From contig DAOUTT010000191.1 of assembly GCA_030668545.1 (NCBI GenBank), forward strand, positions 1 to 5,028: a stretch of 5,028 bases of DNA. The letters run 5' to 3'. The position numbers were made by a program, and so were the translations under genes. Positions 1 through 5,028 of the stretch are shown piece after piece (the stretch's first letter is position 1; every line of letters starts with the position of its first letter). The DNA is from Anaerolineales bacterium. GTDB taxonomy: Bacteria; Chloroflexota; Anaerolineae; Anaerolineales; E44-bin32. Under the pieces are notes generated by a model. That model worked only from the letters and a program-made list of their open reading frames with translations. It ran no database searches and had not been told where the DNA came from.

Positions 1-46
1 AGGATTAATACAAGCGATGTTTATATGGAGAGATCGACTAATTGCC

Positions 47-153
47 CAAAACTGTGTTTCGGGATGCGAATCGTCTCCTGGTTGTCCGGGAGCTGCAGAC
101 CACGGGGATGCGTGTAGGGAGCCCCTAGTGGACCTGTTCCGAACCACTTTTTG
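47..153. other. possible structured element (three-way junction fold), unassigned
   Basis: This segment lies in the gene-free left end, beyond the transporter stop. By eye it folds on the plus strand as an imperfect outer helix closing two hairpins. The outer helix pairs 47-51 with 149-153, 54-56 with 145-147 and 58-64 with 137-143 (one G-U), broken by small internal loops. Hairpin one is 75-92: seven pairs with one G-U and a TTGT loop. Hairpin two spans 96-136: CAG/CTG, CCAC/GTGG and GGGG/CCCC with small bulges. A run of five T at 148-152 lies in the outer stem, and its A-rich partner at 48-51 gives T's on the other strand. It could be a small RNA, a bidirectional terminator, a mobile-element remnant or chance. 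It matches no RNA family I recognise. The rest of 1-263 holds only a 9-bp direct repeat (GTGTTACCT at 185-193 and 240-248), with no convincing terminator for the operon. Confidence 0.25.
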
Positions 154-263
154 CCCTATATTTTGGGGAATTTATGGTCCGACAGTGTTACCTTTCCAGG
201 AATCTTTGTCGTGAGCTCTGGAATCGTCAAGCAATGATGGTGTTACCTAAATACCATCTCAAA

Positions 264-2288
264 TCATTCGTGTTTAAGCGCCACCACTGGGTCTAGGCGT
301 GCGGCGCGGGCCGCAGGATACAGTCCTCCCAGCACGCCGATAAATGCTGCAAAGATCAAAGCACCTATAGCCAGCCAGGGCGGCACGATCGACATCTGCC
401 CAATCCCAACCACTCCTTCGGATTCGAGATACAGATGTCCAATCCAATCCACCAAGCGGCCTAAAAGCGTTCCCAGGATAACCCCTACGATCCCGCCGAT
501 AATACCGAGCAGTATCGCATCCGCAGTGAACATGCGGCGCACTTCGCGACTGGTCGCGCCCAACGCTTTGAGCACTCCGATCTCGCGTGTGCGTTCATAA
601 ATGGCCATCATCATTGTATTGGCCACACCCAGGGTTGCCACTAGCAGAGCCAGGCCTCCCACTGAACCGAGCAAGGCTTGCATGATCGCCAAAACGCGGT
701 TGGCAAGTTCAAGGATAGTTCCCAGGGATTGCGCTTCCAGTTCCATACTCTCGGCAACCTCAAGCACAGTGGGTACGGCCAACTGGTCCACAGCGCGAAC
801 TACAAGCATGTCATACCCATCAGTTTGCAGCGTGTCAGGCCGCCCATACCACCAAGCTTTGATCTCCGTCCGTTCGGCCAGCCCCAGGACAATGGTTTTG
901 GACCCCATCCCAGACTCCACCCCGATAATTCGAGATGCAAACTCCTTCGTCTCACCCCGTGGTAGGCGGATGGTCAGAATAACCGGCTGATCGACCAAAT
1001 CTTCGTATTTCAAATCTGTATCTTCAAGCAGTTGATCGGCCAAGCCCTCGATTAAGGTCAATCCCTGCGTATCGCCTTCGCCTAATAGGACTCCTGCCAC
1101 CATTTCTGCCGGAACAGGCATGCCTGGCCCTCGCGGACTGTGTCCGAATTCACCTGACAACCGTACTGGAACCGCTACACCCTCATATGACAGGCTGATT
1201 TCTATATTGGAGGGTAGGTTTAATACCGGCGTCACGGTCTGCACTTCGGGGAGGTCTCTAAATGCCATAGCCGTTTCCGGTGTCAATGGTTGCTCTGGTT
1301 CAGCAACTCCAAATGGATCGAAGGAATCGTCTTCTTCAGGGAAGGTTGGGGAGATAAATATGTTTTCCAGACCCAGCGCTTCGAAGTTGCGATTGACTTC
1401 ATTTTGCACACCCACACCAAACGAGACCATCGCCACCAATGTGACAATCCCGATCAGTACGCCAGCCGCGGTTAACACATTGCGCACCGGGCGACGACGC
1501 AGATTATCCCAGGCAGTCCGCACTAGGTCACGAAACGATAGGCCACCATTTAAGGCTAATTCAGGTTTAGAGTCAGGTGAGGCTTTTATAGCTGGAGCAG
1601 CTTGTGTCTCTTCAATTTTTTCGACACGACCATCACGTAGATACACAATCCGGTCAGCGTAAGCGGCCACTTCCGGGTCGTGGGTGACCACGATTAACGT
1701 CACGCCGCTTTCCGCGTTGAGTTTCCGCAAAAGCCGCATAACTTCATTGCCTGTAGATGAATCCAGGTTGCCTGTCGGTTCGTCCGCCAAGATCAATTGG
1801 GGATTGTTGACCAGCGCACGCGCAATGGCCGCTCGCTGCTGCTCGCCGCCAGACATTTCAGCCGGGCGATGATCCAAACGATGTTCTAAGCCAACGCGCT
1901 GGAGTAAATCTGCAGCGCGTGCATGCCGTTCTTTCAACGGCACACCACTCAACATCAGCGGCAGGGCTACGTTTTCCAATGCTGTCAGCGTAGGGAGCAA
2001 GTTGAATGACTGGAAGATAAAGCCCACGTTATGACGCCGATGGGCGGTCAGTTCTTCTTCTGTAGCATTCTGTAATCCTAGGCCCTGAATGCTGAGTTCG
2101 CCGCTGGTGGACCGATCCAGGCCACCCAGCAGGTTCAACAAAGTCGACTTCCCTGATCCAGAAGGACCGACCAGGGCAACGAACTCGCCCTGGTCGATTT
2201 CTAGGTTGATCTTGTCAAGTGCTTTTACATCTGTGCTGCCAAGTTCAAAATGGCGACAGATCTCAACCAGTTGTATGTTATTTGTCAT
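264..2288 (-). CDS. MacB-family ABC transporter, fused ATPase-permease
   Basis: This 674-residue protein joins an N-terminal ATPase to a MacB/FtsX-type permease, close to the usual length of MacB. In the ATPase, Walker A (GPSGSGKST) is at 41-49, the Q-loop Gln at 93, the signature MSGGEQQR at 145-152, Walker B with catalytic Glu at 165-171 and the H-loop His at 203, so it looks catalytically intact. A linker (about 225-250) leads to one membrane helix (about 270-293), a large extracytoplasmic domain (about 294-530) and three helices (about 535-560, 588-612, 636-660). The sequence YERTREIGVLKALGA at 564-578 is the conserved cytoplasmic loop of this permease family. Such proteins work as homodimers that use ATP to drive movements outside the membrane rather than passing substrate through it. 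Known members export macrolides or peptides, or extract lipoproteins (LolCDE). No MacA adaptor or TolC is in the window; the partner gene is LolA-like, so substrate and role remain open. Its ATG overlaps the upstream stop and has no strong Shine-Dalgarno, which suggests translational coupling. An acidic stretch (EEDDSFD, 318-324) follows the first helix. Confidence 0.95.
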   Translation of the reverse strand: MTNNIQLVEICRHFELGSTDVKALDKINLEIDQGEFVALVGPSGSGKSTLLNLLGGLDRSTSGELSIQGLGLQNATEEELTAHRRHNVGFIFQSFNLLPTLTALENVALPLMLSGVPLKERHARAADLLQRVGLEHRLDHRPAEMSGGEQQRAAIARALVNNPQLILADEPTGNLDSSTGNEVMRLLRKLNAESGVTLIVVTHDPEVAAYADRIVYLRDGRVEKIEETQAAPAIKASPDSKPELALNGGLSFRDLVRTAWDNLRRRPVRNVLTAAGVLIGIVTLVAMVSFGVGVQNEVNRNFEALGLENIFISPTFPEEDDSFDPFGVAEPEQPLTPETAMAFRDLPEVQTVTPVLNLPSNIEISLSYEGVAVPVRLSGEFGHSPRGPGMPVPAEMVAGVLLGEGDTQGLTLIEGLADQLLEDTDLKYEDLVDQPVILTIRLPRGETKEFASRIIGVESGMGSKTIVLGLAERTEIKAWWYGRPDTLQTDGYDMLVVRAVDQLAVPTVLEVAESMELEAQSLGTILELANRVLAIMQALLGSVGGLALLVATLGVANTMMMAIYERTREIGVLKALGATSREVRRMFTADAILLGIIGGIVGVILGTLLGRLVDWIGHLYLESEGVVGIGQMSIVPPWLAIGALIFAAFIGVLGGLYPAARAARLDPVVALKHE
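2285..2288 (-). promoter_or_regulatory. ATGA start/stop overlap coupling the two operon genes
   Basis: The minus strand reads ATGA here. The transporter ATG occupies 2288-2286 and the TGA of the LolA-like gene occupies 2287-2285. No clear Shine-Dalgarno precedes the ATG, the nearest purine stretch being GAAG. Reinitiation by ribosomes finishing the upstream gene is therefore the likely route of translation, which would tie the amounts of the two proteins together. Confidence 0.8.
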
Positions 2289-3415
2289 TGCTTCAAAGAT
2301 TCTGCGATTTCAAGCGCCTGCTCGGCAGTGAGGTTGCCACCGACGTAGAAGGATACCTCGCCCTCAGTCCAGGATAACAGTACCTTATCGTTTTCTTCTG
2401 AGACGAACAGACTTCCCGCCACTCCCCGGACCTCGACGACCTGCTCCTCTGTGGACGGTTTCTCCGCTTCGTCAGTTTGACCCTGTGCTACAGTGAATGA
2501 ACCACCTTCTGGAAGCGTGTATTGTTGCACGATCATGCCTTTTACGTTAAATACTTCTATCAGAGTCGCACCATCGGGGACTGTATCAGGGGTGAGAAAA
2601 TCGAATTCAGCGGAAGCAGCCGCTTCGTCCAGAGAGAGCGATTCGGGCTTCAGGTCCGCAAAGCCGACAACTTCTACCCCGTCAGGAATCTCAAAGGAGA
2701 AGAGCGCACCGTCCACACCTTGATTGATCTCAAGCTCCAGCGCAGTGATGCGGATTTCGCCCATGCTGCCGCCCGTATATGCCACGGCCAGGGGAACGCT
2801 GCGGCTCTGGTCGATCCACAGGTTGAGCAGGCCGCCAACGGCTGTGTATTCAGCGGGCATTTGCTCAGGGATCGGCTTGAGTTCGAGTTGATAGGCGTTT
2901 GCATCGGCAATCGTCTCGGTACCGGTTCTTTGGGCTTCGAAGTATTCCAGTAATTTTTCAACCGCTTCTTCAGCATTTTCGGGGTGTTCAAATTCTTCCT
3001 TATCGAATTCTTCGCCCATGGGCTGTTTCTCTTCCATGGCGGCTTTGGCTTCTTCAGCCGTGCCGGTGAAGACCTTTCCCTCAGCCGGGGAATATGCCCA
3101 GACGGTTTCACCGTCGCTAACAATTACCCCACCAACGGCTTCTTCTTTGTCGGTTTCGATGACTTCCAGGCGAAAGGCTCCAGGGCCTTCTTCCTCGTGA
3201 CGTCCCCAAACCTCGACCCTCGCGGAAGCCTTTTCTTCCGGGCTATCCACGCTGATATTGAGGATCGCGTGTGCATCCTCGATCGTTTTTGAAATTTCGA
3301 GGGTTTGTGTCAGGATGTCTTTGGCTGATGGTTGCATGATAACAAATGCACTCACCAGGGCTGCAAGTAAAATAACCCCTCCGGCCACAAGCCAAATATA
3401 TCTTTTCTTATTCAT
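2285..3415 (-). CDS. membrane-anchored LolA-like protein with C-terminal DUF4367-type domain
   Basis: This 376-residue protein starts with a basic stub (NKKR) and a hydrophobic segment (about 7-27). There is no cysteine anywhere, so it is not a lipoprotein; it is probably held by an uncleaved N-terminal anchor with the rest outside the cytoplasmic membrane. Residues about 32-245 look like the LolA/RseB-like fold: an early helix (AKDILTQTLEISKTIEDAHA), strands around VSDGETVWAYSP (99-110), and LNLWIDQSRSVPLAVAY (197-213), the usual 'lW-D-....P' strand. Residues about 262-374 resemble DUF4367: a Pro-rich turn near 276-282, the strand pair MIVQQYTL/GSFTVAQGQ, then LLSWTEGEVSFYVGG and a closing helix. 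A highly charged, helix-prone insertion fills about 119-160. Classical LolA is a soluble shuttle of about 200 residues; this is longer and tethered. LolA-fold proteins bind lipid tails or sense envelope stress, and pairing with the downstream MacB-like transporter suggests joint handling of a hydrophobic cargo (inference). The ATG is supported by AAGGAGA eight bases upstream. The LolA-like call is by pattern only; the domain limits are approximate. Confidence 0.8.
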   Translation of the reverse strand: MNKKRYIWLVAGGVILLAALVSAFVIMQPSAKDILTQTLEISKTIEDAHAILNISVDSPEEKASARVEVWGRHEEEGPGAFRLEVIETDKEEAVGGVIVSDGETVWAYSPAEGKVFTGTAEEAKAAMEEKQPMGEEFDKEEFEHPENAEEAVEKLLEYFEAQRTGTETIADANAYQLELKPIPEQMPAEYTAVGGLLNLWIDQSRSVPLAVAYTGGSMGEIRITALELEINQGVDGALFSFEIPDGVEVVGFADLKPESLSLDEAAASAEFDFLTPDTVPDGATLIEVFNVKGMIVQQYTLPEGGSFTVAQGQTDEAEKPSTEEQVVEVRGVAGSLFVSEENDKVLLSWTEGEVSFYVGGNLTAEQALEIAESLKQ

Positions 3416-3422
3416 TAATTAT

Positions 3423-3429
3423 TCTCCTT
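3423..3429 (-). promoter_or_regulatory. Shine-Dalgarno of the LolA-like gene
   Basis: The minus strand reads AAGGAGA here, with GGAG ending eight bases before the ATG at 3415-3413. It is a strong, well-spaced ribosome binding site and decides the start codon. It also marks the first gene of the operon, whereas the second gene depends on the overlap. Confidence 0.85.
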
Positions 3430-3430
3430 G

Positions 3431-3456
3431 TCTGGTTATAGGTAAAGCCAACCAGA
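3431..3456 (-). promoter_or_regulatory. inverted repeat just upstream of the Shine-Dalgarno
   Basis: Perfect 7-bp arms (TCTGGTT at 3431-3437 and AACCAGA at 3450-3456) surround 12 bases and end two bases before the ribosome binding site. In a leader RNA this could form a small hairpin affecting translation; as DNA it could be an operator. Seven base pairs with a 12-base loop is modest, so chance is possible. Confidence 0.3.
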
Positions 3457-3721
3457 TACTCTTCTGTATTCTAATCATTTTCAATCACCATGATAGCATA
3501 AAATTTGTGGAGCAATTATGAGCCTATTCTTAGAAAAACTTGAGTATAAATTCTTGGTAATTTCACCATTTTTCTGATCAGAGTTTAAACAAAACCTAAT
3601 TGCCAAGGTAAAGGACTCGAACCGTTTTTCAATATATAAGTGCTTGTTTTCACCACTACTTCATCTGCTTCAATTTTAACATGTGAATAGGGCGAAAGTT
3701 AGATGATTCAATCGCTTTTTC

Positions 3722-3740
3722 TTTCACCCATTGGGTGAAA
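3722..3740. promoter_or_regulatory. perfect 19-bp palindrome, candidate operator
   Basis: TTTCACCCATTGGGTGAAA has two perfect 9-bp arms around a single central T. The symmetry and size fit a site for a dimeric helix-turn-helix regulator. It lies about 305 bp upstream of the LolA-like start and about 210 bp past the cytochrome stop, so it is more likely tied to the operon (or to an unseen small transcript) than to the cytochrome. The half-site TTTCACC also occurs singly at 3561-3567 and 3648-3654. No regulator gene is in the window. As RNA a stem would need an unstrained loop, so a DNA site is the simpler reading. Confidence 0.45.
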
Positions 3741-3747
3741 ACCAAAC

Positions 3748-3855
3748 TTGACAAAACCCTTATGTTTTCAGGCTGAAAAGGTTGTTTTTGAGTGATTTTA
3801 AATTAATTGACGCAGAATGCGGGTATTTTTTTAAGTCAAAATCAGGTTTTGTCAA
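3748..3855. repeat. 108-bp segment bounded by perfect 11-bp inverted repeats
   Basis: TTGACAAAACC at 3748-3758 is exactly repeated in inverse as GGTTTTGTCAA at 3845-3855. The segment between is AT-rich, with a further inverted pair (TGATTTT/AAAATCA) and a run of seven T at 3826-3832. The layout recalls a miniature inverted-repeat element, but I see no target-site duplication at the edges. Each arm also contains TTGACA, a perfect -35 hexamer, facing inward on opposite strands, so the symmetry might reflect promoter elements or a regulator site instead. Confidence 0.35.
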
Positions 3856-3893
3856 CAGATACACCCCGGATGCTCTGGCTGTATTTAGAAATT

Positions 3894-3926
3894 AAACCGC
3901 CCCCGATCTTATCTTGGAGGCGGTTT
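3894..3926 (-). terminator. probable intrinsic terminator of the cytochrome gene
   Basis: AAACCGCC (3894-3901) pairs with GGCGGTTT (3919-3926); the helix continues by two G-C pairs after one mismatch and leaves an 11-base loop. On the minus strand the hairpin begins 25 bases after the cytochrome stop and is followed by TTTAATTTC, a broken T tract. It probably ends the cytochrome transcript and separates it from the LolA-like operon. The interrupted T run is the weak point. Confidence 0.7.
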
Positions 3927-3951
3927 CTCACTAATGCGTTAGATTGTTGGC

Positions 3952-5028
3952 TTATTCAATCGCGCCAGTTTCGATTCTCATGTTGTAGATTTCTTCAAGG
4001 TTGTAAATATCTTGCATCAAATCGAAGAACCCATGCCAGTGAGCCCAATCTGGCCCGCCCATCAAGGCTCCTTGACGGGCGCGGCGACCTTCGTGGTGCC
4101 ATAGGTAGTAGTAGGTGATCTGGAATTCATCTTTCCAGGGGTTATCTTTGAGCAAACCCAGTTCTGCTAACTCGGCACGCATTGCCTCGGCGGGCGCGAA
4201 ATAGGCTTCGTTATAAAGACGAACTGCATTGTCGCCGCTTTCTAAAAACCCGTTGTAGAGTGTAGATGAATGGCATTCGCTGCAGACCGCTTCCATTAAC
4301 TCGCGGCCGGCTTCACCGTCACCATAATACATATCCATCACATCCGCCTCGGTGCGGACTTTTGATTCTTTTGCCCAAAGATTCCAATAGAGACGCTCTG
4401 TTACATTGTGCGTGACCTCGAGGTCGCCAATTCCGCTCATGTGACAGGTCGCGCATGTGGGGGCGCGGTAATCGCCAGGTTCCCACTCGCCGGGAGCGCG
4501 ATCCCAAATCCAATCTTCACCTTCTGCAGCGTAGATTTGTCCATGTTTACTATTTTCATAAATTTCTATATCTGGATGATCGGGTCCCAAGTGGCAGCTT
4601 GCACAAGCCTCCGGTTTGCGAGCCTCGGCAATATCAAAGCTATGACGAGTGTGGCAAACTGCACAGTTACCTACATCGCCATCGGGGTATATGTTGCCGA
4701 TACCGGAAGAGGGGTACGTCTCTGCAATGGGGTGACCACTTTCATCAACCACGAAATCGACACCGTGGCACTGGGAACAGCCGGTTTCGTTGGAAGAACC
4801 GCTGAATTCAGGGTGATTCTGGCCCTCATGAACATGAATCAATGTTTGCATCGAGTCTTTGGCGATGACCTGAAGGCCGGCGCGGTAATGTCCACTGGCG
4901 TAGAACTGAGCAACTTGATCCTCATGACATTCACTACACACAGAGGGTGGAACCAGCATTGATACGGTCACCGTTAAATCTTCGTGGCCTTCAACATTTT
5001 TCAAGGCCAGGGGCGAATCGGCATCTAC
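3952..5028 (-). CDS. hao: HAO-family multiheme cytochrome c, N-terminus outside the window
   Basis: The visible 358 residues are the C-terminal part of an octaheme cytochrome of the hydroxylamine oxidoreductase family; the frame is open to the edge. Numbering from the TTG at 5004, CXXCH motifs lie at 23-27, 76-80, 114-118, 134-138, 184-188 and 241-245. By remembered alignment these are hemes 3 to 8, with 76-80 the active-site heme 4. Family hallmarks are GIGNIYPDGDVGNCAVCHTRH, the segment GPDHPDIEIYENSKHG, APTCATCHMSG with a following THN, and WHHEGRRARQGALMGGPDW near the end. Likely distal ligands include His39, 121, 154 and 199. The protein works outside the cytoplasmic membrane; no C-terminal membrane helix is present. 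Hemes 4 and 5 are well separated, unlike Nitrosomonas HAO, and Trp320 occupies what seems to be the place of the crosslinking Tyr, which favours a reductase (nitrite or hydroxylamine to ammonium). The true start and signal peptide are missing, so the TTG at 5004 should not be taken as the start. Redox partners are not visible. Confidence 0.9.
   Translation of the reverse strand, partial: VDADSPLALKNVEGHEDLTVTVSMLVPPSVCSECHEDQVAQFYASGHYRAGLQVIAKDSMQTLIHVHEGQNHPEFSGSSNETGCSQCHGVDFVVDESGHPIAETYPSSGIGNIYPDGDVGNCAVCHTRHSFDIAEARKPEACASCHLGPDHPDIEIYENSKHGQIYAAEGEDWIWDRAPGEWEPGDYRAPTCATCHMSGIGDLEVTHNVTERLYWNLWAKESKVRTEADVMDMYYGDGEAGRELMEAVCSECHSSTLYNGFLESGDNAVRLYNEAYFAPAEAMRAELAELGLLKDNPWKDEFQITYYYLWHHEGRRARQGALMGGPDWAHWHGFFDLMQDIYNLEEIYNMRIETGAIE

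Larger units (their letters stand above)
3416..3951. other. 536-bp AT-rich intergenic region between the cytochrome and the operon
   Basis: No open frame of note or RNA gene is supported here. The region must hold the operon promoter, reading leftward, but I cannot place it with confidence. The best minus-strand -10-like boxes are TATACT (3548-3543) and CATAAT (3520-3515), neither with a good -35 at normal spacing. A perfect TTGACA (3855-3850) lacks a good -10. Small inverted repeats include ATCAT-N11-ATGAT (3474-3494) and TGATTTT/AAAATCA (3793-3799, 3838-3844); larger ones have their own entries. The motif TCACC recurs at 3485, 3563, 3650 and 3724. A tRNA T-arm-like string sits at 3613-3623 but without the rest of a tRNA. 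Confidence 0.7.

Noticed and set aside
53..68. Minus-strand ATCCCGAAACACAG, recalling the conserved 5S rRNA loop
   Set aside because: The remaining conserved 5S segments are absent and the string lies at the wrong end of the folded segment.
17..214. 65-residue plus-strand open frame in the left end
   Set aside because: No ribosome binding site or recognisable family, and it overlaps the predicted folded segment. Composition does not look like the real genes here.
239..255. Hairpin near the transporter stop as operon terminator
   Set aside because: On the minus strand the six-base stem has a mismatch and there is no T tract after it.
1120..1662. 180-residue plus-strand open frame
   Set aside because: It lies antisense within the intact transporter gene and is rich in Ser, Thr, Arg and Pro, typical of a reverse-strand shadow. 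The same holds for the frames at 601-990, 2522-2953 and 4408-4962.
2674..3123. 149-residue minus-strand open frame
   Set aside because: It is an out-of-phase frame inside the LolA-like gene, whose own frame has a start, ribosome site and recognisable domains.
3602..3623. tRNA-like T-arm string (minus strand GGTTCGAGTCC)
   Set aside because: The T-stem has a mismatch, no matching 5' acceptor strand, D-arm or anticodon arm lies at the right distance upstream, and no CCA follows. At most a remnant; more likely chance.
3748..3776. Plus-strand promoter from TTGACA
   Set aside because: The -35 hexamer is perfect, but no acceptable -10 lies 16-18 bases on and there is no plus-strand gene downstream.
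3807..3832. Plus-strand terminator (CGCA-GAA-TGCG followed by seven T)
   Set aside because: The stem is only four pairs, the T run starts four bases later, and no plus-strand gene precedes it.

Overview
The window comes from a bacterial chromosome or contig with coding DNA of moderate GC content and clearly AT-rich intergenic DNA. All three protein-coding genes I can support lie on the minus strand. The taxon cannot be fixed from this sequence. A LolA-like protein carrying a DUF4367-type tail, a MacB-type transporter beside it and a long octaheme-type cytochrome would fit an environmental Chloroflexota (Anaerolineae-like) genome. That is inference from gene content as I remember it, not a search result.

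Layout, read right to left in the direction of transcription. The right end (3952-5028) holds the C-terminal part of a secreted multiheme cytochrome c of the hydroxylamine oxidoreductase (HAO) family. Six CXXCH motifs are visible and the frame runs open off the window edge. A hairpin with a T-rich tail follows its stop (3894-3926) and probably ends that transcript. A 536-bp AT-rich intergenic region (3416-3951) comes next. It holds several inverted repeats, including a perfect 19-bp palindrome (3722-3740) and an 11-bp inverted repeat bounding a 108-bp segment. A two-gene operon follows: a membrane-anchored LolA-like/DUF4367 protein (2285-3415) and, overlapping it by four bases (ATGA), a fused ATPase-permease of the MacB family (264-2288). 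The left 263 bp carry no gene I can support. They contain a segment (47-153) that can fold into a three-way-junction structure of unknown nature.

How the genes may work together. The two operon genes form a plausible envelope system: a LolA-fold protein displayed on the outer face of the cytoplasmic membrane, next to a MacB/LolCDE-superfamily mechanotransmission ABC transporter. A role in moving lipoproteins or another hydrophobic ligand is an inference. The cytochrome is probably a separate transcription unit. Its heme spacing and C-terminal motif resemble the octaheme HAO-like group. The residue that seems to align with the active-site crosslinking tyrosine of true ammonia-oxidiser HAO is a tryptophan here, so a reductive role (nitrite or hydroxylamine to ammonium) seems more likely than hydroxylamine oxidation.

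I found no CRISPR array, insertion sequence, rRNA or complete tRNA gene. The most noteworthy points are the Tyr-to-Trp change in the HAO-like cytochrome, the LolA-like/MacB coupling and the dense symmetrical sites in the intergenic region.
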